The position numbers and the translations under genes are program-made. DNA of 8,810 nt from Phocaeicola sp. Its GTDB lineage: Bacteria > Bacteroidota > Bacteroidia > Bacteroidales > Bacteroidaceae. Below are positions 1 to 6,677 of this stretch, piece after piece. The stretch spans positions 1-8,810 of the forward strand of contig JAHHQU010000080.1 in assembly GCA_020026225.1 (NCBI GenBank). Reading direction: 5' to 3'. Each line of letters begins with the position of its first letter. The stretch's first letter is position 1. Below the pieces are notes generated by a model. That model saw only the letters and a program-made list of their open reading frames with translations, was not told the origin of the DNA and searched no databases.

Positions 1-86
1 CAAACAGACAACAGGGACAACAAGAAATAAGAATGCCTGTACCTTACAGGCAGACAATGTATAACAATAAATATCAGAAGTCATGA
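1..86 (+). CDS. C-terminal end of an upstream gene (partial)
   Basis: The frame beginning at base 3 is open from the window edge to a TGA at 84-86 and would end in residues such as MPVPYRQTMYNNKYQKS. The stop overlaps the ATG at 83 as ATGA, the same coupling used three more times in this operon (1018, 1284, 4741), which is the main reason to prefer this frame. The frame starting at base 1 ends at a TAA at 28-30 and is a weaker alternative that would leave a 52-nt gap. The fragment is about 27 residues long, Gln/Tyr/Arg-rich and of unknown function. Confidence 0.45.
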   Translation, partial: NRQQGQQEIRMPVPYRQTMYNNKYQKS

Positions 87-1021
87 TTACAGACCAGAAG
101 ACACAGAACAGGCTTCACGCGGAGACCGGAACGGAACTGTTCTCCATCAGACAAAGGAAGGAAGCCGTCACAAGGATGCTGGACATTCTGAAAGAAACTC
201 CGGAATACCTGCAGGTTATGAACCATATACCGGCTTATGCCATGGATGACGATACGTCAGAATGGTGGAATTCGGAAGAATCGGAAAATTTCATGAACTC
301 ACTCCTGGAAGTGATGGAAAGCTATACTCCGGACGGATACAGGTTCGGACCTAAATCCGGCACGGCCGACCTTTACGGCTACTGGGAAAGCAAGACCGGG
401 CGGACAACCCTCTTCCATCTGCTTTTCAGTCTGGAAAGCGGATATGAATGGGGAAAAGGTCTTTCCCATGAGAAAACGGATGCATTCTACAAGGAAATAA
501 AAGAGAAATTTCATGGAGAGGGATTCGACACGGACAGAACCGGCTGTACATCACAGGCCATGTATCTTATAAAAGGAAAGACACGCCTGTACGTGCATCC
601 GATGAAAATAGGCGGCTACTGTGAAACACTGCATATTCCACAGATTACAGCCATACTGAAAAAAGGAGGCCGTACATTCCGTCTTGTAAAGGATACGATA
701 GCGGAAGAAGTGTATTCCTTCACCGATGAAGAAGAAATGGAATATTACCGTGCCAGATACGGAACGTGCATTCACCGGAATATACTGGATGCTTTCAGAA
801 ACCGCCGGGCAGGAAAAGAGGACATACTTTCCATGATGGCATCACGGATAAATGTGGCGACGACATCACATCTGCACGGTATCGGATATGATTCGCCTGC
901 ATACAGGTTTGTGCATGAGGCATACGACAGACTGGTAAACAACGGAAAGCTGAAGGAGAATGTCCGGGAAATCGGTTGCTGCAACATCATAATGGCCATT
1001 TCAAATACCAACGCAATATGA
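83..1021 (+). CDS. Conserved-looking hypothetical protein, 312 aa
   Basis: I do not recognise this as a named family; its general look is that of Bacteroidales mobile-element accessory proteins. It is soluble, with no signal peptide or membrane segment. The N-terminal third is acidic around residues 55-70 (DDDTSEWWNSEESENF). The middle (about 95-180) has aromatic beta-like segments such as YGYWES and YVHPMKIGGYC. An acidic stretch at 211-227 (YSFTDEEEMEYYRARYG) is followed by a helical C-terminal part; SPAYRFVHEAYDRLVNNGKL at 271-290 resembles a winged-helix recognition segment, which is inference only. The start at 83 overlaps the probable upstream stop as ATGA and follows an A-rich leader with no clear Shine-Dalgarno sequence. 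Its own stop (1019-1021) overlaps the next start, so it is probably translationally coupled on both sides. Confidence 0.8.
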   Translation: MITDQKTQNRLHAETGTELFSIRQRKEAVTRMLDILKETPEYLQVMNHIPAYAMDDDTSEWWNSEESENFMNSLLEVMESYTPDGYRFGPKSGTADLYGYWESKTGRTTLFHLLFSLESGYEWGKGLSHEKTDAFYKEIKEKFHGEGFDTDRTGCTSQAMYLIKGKTRLYVHPMKIGGYCETLHIPQITAILKKGGRTFRLVKDTIAEEVYSFTDEEEMEYYRARYGTCIHRNILDAFRNRRAGKEDILSMMASRINVATTSHLHGIGYDSPAYRFVHEAYDRLVNNGKLKENVREIGCCNIIMAISNTNAI

Positions 1022-1287
1022 GACTGAATTACAATGACATGCTGCTTCTGGCAATATGGGAATACAACAGGAGACAGGACGAGGATCTGACCCTGGAACT
1101 GTTTCAGGAAACATTCGGACAGGTTCCCGGCGCACATTTCCATGACAAATGGGTGCATTATTACAACAAGAACCTGCTGATGATGGCCGCCTATTTCAGG
1201 GGTGAGGAAGAAAACGGCCAGAAATTCTGTGACATGATCACCCGACAGGTTGAACGCTATACACAAAACAGGAGGAGAACAGGATGA
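1018..1287 (+). CDS. Small hypothetical protein, 89 aa
   Basis: A short, mostly helical, soluble protein of unknown function beginning MRLNYNDMLLLAIWEYNRRQ. Other visible features are the central LFQETFGQVPGAHFHDKW region and a helical tail with FCDMITRQVERY. I chose the ATG at 1018 because it overlaps the previous stop as ATGA; an in-frame ATG at 976 would add 14 residues lying inside the preceding gene and reading poorly. The stop at 1285-1287 again overlaps the next start as ATGA, so the 312-aa, 89-aa and 270-aa products are likely made from one message in linked amounts. No cysteine cluster, nucleotide-binding motif or membrane segment is visible. Confidence 0.75.
   Translation: MRLNYNDMLLLAIWEYNRRQDEDLTLELFQETFGQVPGAHFHDKWVHYYNKNLLMMAAYFRGEEENGQKFCDMITRQVERYTQNRRRTG
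1271..1277 (+). promoter_or_regulatory. Shine-Dalgarno-like GGAGGAG before the 270-aa gene
   Basis: GGAGGAG lies inside the end of the 89-aa gene, 6 nt before the ATG at 1284. Strong Shine-Dalgarno sequences are uncommon in Bacteroidetes. Here it supports the overlapping start at 1284, where the coding sequence of the upstream gene leaves no room for an AT-rich leader. Confidence 0.55.
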
Positions 1288-2096
1288 ATACAAAGATACG
1301 ATATGACCTTGACAGCCTTGAACTGGCAAACGGTGACTTCGGGTATCCCATTACAGAAAAGGAAGTACGGAAAGTGAACCGTATGCTGGAACTGATGGAG
1401 AATGTCCGAAGCAGGCAGATGTGCCCGACAGAAGGAGACTTCGTGGAATTTGTCTCACGTTCTGGTGACTATTTCGGAAAAGCTCATATAGAACGGATAA
1501 CAGGAAAATATGCGGATATATGCCTGATACCGGAAACGGTATTCTGTTTCGATGACATGGGAAAAGTCGCCTATGATACTACCGGAACTCCCTGGACGCA
1601 GGTCAATATCCGGAACATGAAACCCGCAGGTAGTGAAATCCGCATATTCAGGACATGGGGATTCGGGAAACGCAGCAATACGGGCAGTCTAAGGTTCGAT
1701 GCTCCGGTCAGGAAATGGGAATACAGAGAACCGAATCCGTTGTATGACGGTTACACCACCCGTAACTGGTGCCGCTATCATATCATGAAACACCGGGACA
1801 GGGAAAGGACAGGCGAATACACCTTCCGCAGCGATTCATTCACGCTGTACAGCCGGAGCGAGCTGGACGAACTGGCCGCAATCCTGAAAGGCAGACTCTA
1901 CAAGGGAATCCTGCCTGACTCTCTTGTACTTTGGGGATACCGCATGGATATTAAGGAAATATCACGTGAGCAGTGGAACGGTATGGGACAGCACGGACAA
2001 ATCCGCATGAAATTCATGGGATACGGTCCGGTCAGAATCCACACGGACAATGAAAACCATACCGTAACAGTATACAGAATCAACGACAGTCTATAA
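1284..2096 (+). CDS. DUF4121-like protein, 270 aa
   Basis: From memory this resembles the DUF4121 family, proteins of unknown function found in Bacteroidetes, often on mobile elements. Supporting features are the N-terminal helix YPITEKEVRKVNRMLELME (21-39), a beta-rich segment GDFVEFVSRSGDYFGKAHIE (51-70), WGFGKRSNTGSLRF (125-138) and KWEYREPNPLY (144-154). The alternation of short strands in the first half suggests a small beta-barrel-like fold, which is inference. No catalytic motif, signal peptide or membrane segment is seen. The gene overlaps the preceding stop as ATGA and has a good Shine-Dalgarno sequence, so the start is well supported. It is separated from the methylase-like gene by 21 nt. 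The family name needs a profile search; the gene itself is secure. Confidence 0.8.
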   Translation: MNTKIRYDLDSLELANGDFGYPITEKEVRKVNRMLELMENVRSRQMCPTEGDFVEFVSRSGDYFGKAHIERITGKYADICLIPETVFCFDDMGKVAYDTTGTPWTQVNIRNMKPAGSEIRIFRTWGFGKRSNTGSLRFDAPVRKWEYREPNPLYDGYTTRNWCRYHIMKHRDRERTGEYTFRSDSFTLYSRSELDELAAILKGRLYKGILPDSLVLWGYRMDIKEISREQWNGMGQHGQIRMKFMGYGPVRIHTDNENHTVTVYRINDSL

Positions 2097-2117
2097 CCAA
2101 TTATAAAATAAAGGAAT
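2097..2117 (+). promoter_or_regulatory. AT-rich translation leader before the methylase-like gene
   Basis: Twenty-one bases of the form CCA then TATAAAATA then AAGGAAT precede the ATG at 2118. It shares the pattern CCA/ACA, then an A-rich stretch ending in ATA, then 5-8 nt to the ATG with the leaders before 2864, 3841 and 4151. It contains no TAnnTTTG, so it reads as a translation-initiation region rather than a promoter. Confidence 0.4.
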
Positions 2118-2837
2118 ATGGCACGATATGAAATCTCCAACGAAGTCAGACCGCTCGACAGGCTCATCACAGGCTTTGCCTCCTCATGCGGCTATGAAAT
2201 ACAGACCGTATTCAACGACCTGCTGCGTTTCATCATCCACGGCTTCTCTCCGGGAGCACCGCCAATAAGCAACTGGAAATACAAGCGTCAGCAAAACGCC
2301 TCGTTCATGGAAATGACAGCCGAATGGACACGTATCATGCAGAAACAAATCGGCAGGTCGGGCTGGTTCGACGCTTTCGGTGAACTCCACATGGCTTACT
2401 GCTCAAAACCGAGACAGCAGGCAAACGGACAATTCTTCACGCCGTCACATATCTGTGAACTCATGGTCATGTGCGCGGCAGGTAAAAAAGAGACCGGACA
2501 GAGGATGGGAGACCCCACATGCGGCAGCGGAAGACTCCTGCTGGCATACCATGCGCACAATCCGGGAAACTATCTGGTCGGAGAAGACATCAGCCGGACC
2601 TGTTGCATGATGACCGTATGCAACATGCTCGTCCACGGATGTGTCGGGGAAGTGATCTGTCATGACAGTCTCCAGCCGAAGGCATTCACCGACGGATGGA
2701 AAGTCAACCAGGCTCTGCCCTTGACGGGAATACCTTCTATAAGACGCATGAAGGAAGAGGAATACAGGAATCCTCTTCCGGAAAATATCGGACGCTTCAA
2801 AGAGGCAGTCCGTATCATCAACCTATTGGACAAATAA
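2118..2837 (+). CDS. N-6 DNA methylase-like protein, 239 aa, no visible NPPY/F motif
   Basis: The protein resembles the AdoMet-binding half of type I-like N6-adenine DNA methyltransferases (HsdM/N6_Mtase). Visible motifs are GQFFTP at 104-109, typical just upstream of the AdoMet site; motif I DPTCGSGRLLLAY at 132-144; GEDIS at 155-159 (motif II acidic residue); and GEVICHDSL at 177-185 (motif III-like). The expected catalytic motif IV (NPPY/F) after motif III is absent; that position reads GWKVNQALPLTGIPS (193-207). The protein is also much shorter than HsdM (usually about 500 aa) and has no target-recognition domain. No hsdS or hsdR gene lies nearby. It may be a non-catalytic AdoMet- or DNA-binding protein, or a divergent enzyme whose catalytic loop I cannot see. 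Proteins of this short type are, as far as I recall, common on Bacteroidetes mobile elements. It is followed after 26 nt by the DUF3871-like gene. Confidence 0.85.
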   Translation: MARYEISNEVRPLDRLITGFASSCGYEIQTVFNDLLRFIIHGFSPGAPPISNWKYKRQQNASFMEMTAEWTRIMQKQIGRSGWFDAFGELHMAYCSKPRQQANGQFFTPSHICELMVMCAAGKKETGQRMGDPTCGSGRLLLAYHAHNPGNYLVGEDISRTCCMMTVCNMLVHGCVGEVICHDSLQPKAFTDGWKVNQALPLTGIPSIRRMKEEEYRNPLPENIGRFKEAVRIINLLDK

Positions 2838-2863
2838 TTACCAACCATTTTAAAAATACAATT
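2838..2863 (+). promoter_or_regulatory. AT-rich translation leader before the DUF3871-like gene
   Basis: A 26-nt gap with ACCATTTTAAAAATA followed by CAATT and the ATG at 2864. It matches the leader pattern seen before 2118, 3841 and 4151. It decides the start of the downstream gene, because the longer in-frame version from 2696 would lie inside the methylase-like gene. Confidence 0.4.
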
Positions 2864-3754
2864 ATGGAAGCTTTAGCAACATTGAACAATCAGAGACAGT
2901 TTGATTTCCAGAACAACGGAATCGAAGTAATGGACCTTGAAACACTCCAGCGTACCTACAAGGAGAACGACATCTACGGCAATCCGGTAAGGGGAATCTA
3001 CCACTACCAGGTCATCCAGCGCATGACGGACATCTGCCGCCGTCACAACCTGAACTACGAGGTGGAGGAAATCTTCGCCGCCCAGAACAAGAACCGGACA
3101 CAGCCCGGAGTGGTCATCCTGCCGCAGGTGGAACAGACCTATGGAGAGAAGGCGGTAGAGGCACATGTACTGCGAAGAATCTTCACCACCATCCGTATTC
3201 TGAACGGGGATACCGATGAACTGACAACCACACTCGTGGTAGCCTACCATCAGGACGGTATTCAGGCGGCAATAGGTCCCTGCGTACGTATCTGCCACAA
3301 TCAGTGTATCCTTTCACCCGAACGAAGCGTTGCCAACTACGGCAAGGATAAGGTGACTACCGAGGAACTGTTCGGGAAGGTGGATGACTGGATGCGCAAT
3401 TTTGAGCGTGACATGGATGCGGACAGAAGCCGAATCCAAAGGCTCAAGGAAAAGGTGTTGACACCCGGTGAATTATACATGATCATCGGTATGCTGACGG
3501 CTCTGCGTGTATCCCATGACAGTGCAGACAAAAGACTGGCATCACAGGTGGATACCTATCCGCTTAACCAGGGACAGATTTCCGTATTTACGGAAGAACT
3601 GCTCAAACTCTCACTTGAACAGCCACGCATTACAGCGTGGGATGTCTACAATGTAGCGACAGAAATCTACAAGCCTGGAAAGACTGATTTTCCTGCCATG
3701 ATTCCACAGAACGGAGCAATGGCCGATTTCCTGCTTTCATATAACCAGAATTAG
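2864..3754 (+). CDS. DUF3871-like protein, 296 aa
   Basis: From memory this matches the DUF3871 family, proteins of unknown function restricted mainly to Bacteroidetes and often on mobile elements. The protein begins MEALATLNNQRQFDFQNNGI. Residues 127-138 (AYHQDGIQAAIG) and 140-150 (CVRICHNQCIL) resemble in spacing and character the SHDGS and R-V-C-N segments of DUF932 (YfjQ/YubM-like plasmid and phage proteins); a distant link is my inference. A charged helical segment follows at about 165-200, then a C-terminal part with YPLNQGQISVFTEELLKLS (222-240). I chose the ATG at 2864 because it has a typical leader; the in-frame ATG at 2696 would add 56 residues overlapping the previous gene in another frame. 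The stop is 16 nt before a long stem-loop. It is soluble, with no membrane segment. Confidence 0.85.
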   Translation: MEALATLNNQRQFDFQNNGIEVMDLETLQRTYKENDIYGNPVRGIYHYQVIQRMTDICRRHNLNYEVEEIFAAQNKNRTQPGVVILPQVEQTYGEKAVEAHVLRRIFTTIRILNGDTDELTTTLVVAYHQDGIQAAIGPCVRICHNQCILSPERSVANYGKDKVTTEELFGKVDDWMRNFERDMDADRSRIQRLKEKVLTPGELYMIIGMLTALRVSHDSADKRLASQVDTYPLNQGQISVFTEELLKLSLEQPRITAWDVYNVATEIYKPGKTDFPAMIPQNGAMADFLLSYNQN

Positions 3755-3770
3755 AACCTGAAACCGAATA

Positions 3771-3812
3771 CGACAGGCCCGGTTCCGTCACCAGCGGAAT
3801 CGGGCTTTGTCG
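3771..3812 (+). terminator. Stem-loop after the DUF3871-like gene, possible terminator or attenuator
   Basis: GCCCGGTTCCG (3777-3787) pairs with CGGAATCGGGC (3795-3805) through one G-T wobble across a 7-nt loop. After a small bulge, CGACA (3771-3775) pairs with TGTCG (3808-3812). The stem is GC-rich and stable. The bases after it (TTTATC) form only a weak U-tract, so it could be a partial terminator, an RNA-processing or 3'-end protecting element rather than a full stop. No promoter of the Bacteroides type is seen between it and the next gene at 3841, which argues for readthrough. Confidence 0.55.
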
Positions 3813-3840
3813 TTTATCAACCATAATAATAATATAAGAT
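3813..3840 (+). promoter_or_regulatory. AT-rich translation leader before the 88-aa gene
   Basis: ACCATAATAATAATA followed by TAAGAT and the ATG at 3841. It has the same organisation as the leaders before 2118, 2864 and 4151 and no Shine-Dalgarno sequence or TAnnTTTG motif. Confidence 0.4.
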
Positions 3841-4107
3841 ATGGCAGCAAGTAACAGAATAAAGGCTGAAATGTATATCCTTTTCAGCTGCAACGCATGG
3901 CACGAATACAGTTCATTCGAGCCAAAGGCGGTCTTCTCTTCCATAGAAAAGGCAGCAGACTTTCTGCAGAAGAACAGAAGAAAACTGAAACTGGAGGAAG
4001 ATGACATCGAATGTTTCAGACAGCACAGTCAGACTCAAGGCAGAAATACCAATTACCTGGTACAGTCCTGTCCCTACAATCCAGTCCGCGCAAGAGACTT
4101 GGAATGA
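3841..4107 (+). CDS. Small hypothetical protein, 88 aa
   Basis: An unrecognised soluble protein starting MAASNRIKAEMYILFSCNAW. The first half looks like a strand plus turn (YILFSCNAWHEYSSF), then a helix (SIEKAADFLQKNRRKLKLEE), then a polar tail with HSQTQGRNTNYLVQSC. The overall shape, a small alpha/beta domain with a charged helix, resembles short accessory proteins of Bacteroidales mobile elements, but I cannot name the family. The start follows the AT-rich leader common to this operon. The gene lies 28 nt after a stem-loop and 43 nt before the next gene. Codon use looks like that of its neighbours. Confidence 0.7.
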   Translation: MAASNRIKAEMYILFSCNAWHEYSSFEPKAVFSSIEKAADFLQKNRRKLKLEEDDIECFRQHSQTQGRNTNYLVQSCPYNPVRARDLE

Positions 4108-4150
4108 CAAAGAATCCCATTCATAAACAATCATATAAAAATATACGACT
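4108..4150 (+). promoter_or_regulatory. AT-rich translation leader before the 197-aa gene
   Basis: A 43-nt gap ending AACAATCATATAAAAATA then TACGACT and the ATG at 4151. It is the longest of the four similar leaders. No TAnnTTTG promoter motif is present. Confidence 0.35.
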
Positions 4151-4744
4151 ATGGCAAATGATGAAAACACTTACATCGGAATATCCCTGCCGGAAGGAAT
4201 ACGGTACATCACCGTTTTTGAAAAAGGGGAATTTGAAAACTGCGGAAGAATACTCAGGACATTCTACCGTACGGAAGACAGGGTGAAAAAACTGCTCGCC
4301 TTGGGAAACCTGCTCCATCTGGGAGGCAGCCTGTCATCAAACGAAAACAAGACAAGCTGCTGGCCTTTGAATTATGGGAATCCCATCCACGAAGCAAAGG
4401 AAATATCCGGCAAGGAAAAATTCTTCCTGCTCGGTGACTGGACTTACCTGTATGAAAGTGGCAGATGGTTTCTGGGCTACAGAGGAAAAATCTATGAAAT
4501 CAGCAACACTGAATTTTCTGTCTTTGTTCCCGACAAGGACCATACGCCTTCCCCTCTGGACAACGGGCTTTCCTTTGCCGTAATCGGCGAAACGGGAAAA
4601 CTGGAATTCACGCCGGAAATTATCAACGGATGGGATACCTGGAAAAGCCTCCCAAAAAGAGTCAGTGAAAAAGGGAAAACGGTATATGTATTCCGCAAAA
4701 CACAACTTATAAAAGTCATCAAACCTAAAAAACTGGAATCATGA
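4151..4744 (+). CDS. Hypothetical protein, 197 aa
   Basis: An unrecognised soluble protein. The N-terminal part contains GIRYITVF (16-23) and a helix around 40-53 (RTEDRVKKLLALGN). The middle is beta-rich and aromatic (FLLGDWTYLYESGRWFLGY, 92-110, then RGKIYEIS), and the C-terminus is basic (VIKPKKLES). The segment YLYESGRWFLGY has the look of a short strand-turn-strand repeat found in many small binding domains, which is inference. Its stop (4742-4744) overlaps the start of the 644-aa repeat protein as ATGA, so the two are likely translationally coupled and may work together. No signal peptide or catalytic motif is visible. Confidence 0.75.
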   Translation: MANDENTYIGISLPEGIRYITVFEKGEFENCGRILRTFYRTEDRVKKLLALGNLLHLGGSLSSNENKTSCWPLNYGNPIHEAKEISGKEKFFLLGDWTYLYESGRWFLGYRGKIYEISNTEFSVFVPDKDHTPSPLDNGLSFAVIGETGKLEFTPEIINGWDTWKSLPKRVSEKGKTVYVFRKTQLIKVIKPKKLES

Positions 4745-6675
4745 AAGAAATCAATATGACAAAGGCTATATCATATATGCCGGACAAATTCATCACAATG
4801 GAAATGGTTGAACTGGCCGCGACCGAACACCGTCCGGAACTGGTCAACTATCTGCCGGAGAAATATATTACTTCTGAAATACTTGACAGTATATTCAAAA
4901 CAGATGATTACGGATGGCGTTCCTGGCAGCTTTCGAAGATACCTGAAGAAAAACGTAACCGCCAGATTTGTCTAAGGGCAATAAAGGCCGAAAAGAGTAA
5001 TTTTCCTGACATACCGGAAAAATACAGGAACAGTGACATACTTGAATCGCTGTTCGCACACAGGAATTTCATGCACTACCTGCATCTGATACCTTTATCA
5101 TCATGGAACAACGGAACAGTCCGTGATGCAATATACTCCCTTTACCATAACGTACAGCAGGACAACGGTTTCCGCTACAGCCCGGACAGATACGAACAGC
5201 AGTTCCTGACCGCAACGAAAGCTATGCTTTCTTTCGTTCCCCAAAAGGCGAAAGGTTTCAGACTTTGGAAAGGACTGCTATGCGACGGACGTATAGCAAC
5301 CCAAACAATCGACAGAATGACGCCCAAATGTTTCAAACAGGCTGCATACTACAAGGAATGGGCCATACGCTGTATCAAGGAAGTGGATACATGCTGGCTT
5401 GACTATGACACCGTATGGAAGGCCATCTGTCACAAGACAGGCAACCTGCATGGCATTTTCGATTCATACGGACATTACGAATGGTTCTCTAAACATGCGG
5501 ATGATGCCATGGCTGACAAAGCAATGGAGCTGGAACCAAACCTGTTTTACAGACTTCCCAGACGGTTCCGGACACCGGAAAGACTTATTCATGCACTTGA
5601 AGCGAAAAGAGAAATCAACAGTTATAACTTCCATCTTGAGCCGAACCTGATGACGGAAGAGGTCTGTATGGCACTGGCCAGAAGGGATTCGTTCTATCCG
5701 GATATCCCGTCGGAACGCTGGAATAAAGAACTTGTGGAATATTTCATTGAACACGGCCATAGTCTGTACTGGCTTCCCCAACTGCCGAAGAGACTACAGA
5801 CCAGAAATCTCGCCGAGAAAGTCCTGAAGGAGAAACCCCAATACTTCCATTATCTGCGGATGGAATTCATCACACCTGAAATGTCCAGGCAGCTATGTCA
5901 AAAAGACCAGGATAATATCCGTCATTTCAAGGAACGGGCCATGGAGTTCCGGAAATATACAGGACTTCCGGATGAATTCTATGGATGTGAAACGGATTTC
6001 GAGCATATCAGGGACCGTAATGACAGCCGCCGATACTGCCGGATAGGACTGACTTACATCGCCTTGCAGAAATGCAAACGCGGATGGCACGAAAGTGAAT
6101 ACTATCTTATCATGACACGTCATCAAAACCGATATATGCCTGCCGAAACAGTGTTCAGGAAACAGATTACTACATTCCACCGGACATGGCTGGAAAAGAC
6201 AATATGTGACAACGACCCGCAATTCCGGATTCCGAAGATTCAAAAGGACTTGAAGGATGTACAGGCCATGCGGTATTATGAGGTGGAACATATCCGTACC
6301 ATCCTCGGATGCGAAATATACCGCAACTCATTCATGGGACGGACTGTGGAATACTGTATCCGCAAGGACGGACTGACATACCATGACAGGAACATGGAAA
6401 GGCTCGCTTCCGGCCTGCAATACAAGATCCGTCGGTTGAAGGAACAGGCCGTTCTCCCCAAAGGAACGGATGATTCGATGGAAATCAGTGCCGAAACGGT
6501 ACACCGCAACATGGGGTATTGTCTGACCGGAATAGAAGCCTTTGCGGAAGACTACGGGCTGGACGTAGCCAGGACCTATACCCTGAAAGAACTGAAGGAC
6601 GTTATCCATGAACAGGGATACAAGCCTTCACTGGAGAAATATAAAAAAGAAGTCCAACATCTAAACCTTATCTGA
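4741..6675 (+). CDS. Large repeat protein of unknown function, 644 aa
   Basis: A two-part soluble protein. Residues about 9-387 contain roughly eleven degenerate repeats of about 20 residues, with the pattern aromatic/hydrophobic, two to three residues, L/I-P, charged, F/Y/R, T/N, two residues, hydrophobic helix. Examples are LVNYLPEKYITSEILDSIFK (34-53), LFYRLPRRFRTPERLIHALE (268-287) and FYPDIPSERWNKELVEYFIE (318-337). This suggests an alpha-helical solenoid used as a protein- or nucleic-acid-binding scaffold, with some resemblance in style to DUF4116-type repeats. Residues about 400-644 form a different, basic domain with many Tyr, Arg and His, ending in MGYCLTGIEAFAEDYGLD (521-538) and TYTLKELKDVI (543-553 region). 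No catalytic motif is recognised. It overlaps the previous gene as ATGA without a Shine-Dalgarno sequence and is 2 nt from the next gene. Confidence 0.8.
   Translation: MKEINMTKAISYMPDKFITMEMVELAATEHRPELVNYLPEKYITSEILDSIFKTDDYGWRSWQLSKIPEEKRNRQICLRAIKAEKSNFPDIPEKYRNSDILESLFAHRNFMHYLHLIPLSSWNNGTVRDAIYSLYHNVQQDNGFRYSPDRYEQQFLTATKAMLSFVPQKAKGFRLWKGLLCDGRIATQTIDRMTPKCFKQAAYYKEWAIRCIKEVDTCWLDYDTVWKAICHKTGNLHGIFDSYGHYEWFSKHADDAMADKAMELEPNLFYRLPRRFRTPERLIHALEAKREINSYNFHLEPNLMTEEVCMALARRDSFYPDIPSERWNKELVEYFIEHGHSLYWLPQLPKRLQTRNLAEKVLKEKPQYFHYLRMEFITPEMSRQLCQKDQDNIRHFKERAMEFRKYTGLPDEFYGCETDFEHIRDRNDSRRYCRIGLTYIALQKCKRGWHESEYYLIMTRHQNRYMPAETVFRKQITTFHRTWLEKTICDNDPQFRIPKIQKDLKDVQAMRYYEVEHIRTILGCEIYRNSFMGRTVEYCIRKDGLTYHDRNMERLASGLQYKIRRLKEQAVLPKGTDDSMEISAETVHRNMGYCLTGIEAFAEDYGLDVARTYTLKELKDVIHEQGYKPSLEKYKKEVQHLNLI
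4765..5901 (+). repeat. Degenerate protein-level repeats within the 644-aa gene
   Basis: Repeats are visible at protein level only, at about residues 9-28, 34-53, 63-82, 85-106, 113-132, 163-180, 191-213, 268-287, 296-314, 318-337, 342-363 and 368-387; one or two of these are weak. Neighbouring copies are often 24-28 residues apart (85 to 113, 318 to 342, 342 to 368). The core is L/I-P followed by a charged or aromatic turn, T/N-x-E/D, and an amphipathic helix. DNA identity between copies is low, so this is an old, diverged solenoid rather than a recent duplication. Confidence 0.6.
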
Positions 6676-6677
6676 AT

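Noticed and set aside
34..52. Perfect 8-bp stem with a 3-nt loop (TGCCTGTA/TACAGGCA), possible terminator
   Set aside because: There is no U-tract after it and it probably lies inside the coding end of the upstream gene, which overlaps the ATG at 83.
976..1017. 14-codon N-terminal extension of the 89-aa protein
   Set aside because: The ATG at 1018 forms an ATGA overlap like the other coupled genes; the extension lies wholly inside the previous gene.
772..1329. Long - strand open frame of 185 codons
   Set aside because: It lies opposite three coupled + strand genes, has no leader or promoter, and its Cys/His/Phe-rich composition is typical of an antisense shadow.
2118..2837. Type I restriction-modification system
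   Set aside because: Only a short methylase-like protein is present; there is no specificity subunit, no restriction helicase and no recognisable catalytic NPPY/F.
2696..2863. 56-codon N-terminal extension of the DUF3871-like protein
   Set aside because: It overlaps the methylase-like gene in another frame, reads as low-quality sequence, and the ATG at 2864 has a typical leader.
4011..4286. 91-codon + strand open frame across the gap before 4151
   Set aside because: It overlaps the ends of two better-supported genes and would run through the AT-rich leader; its sequence is Lys/Ser-rich and unlike a folded protein.
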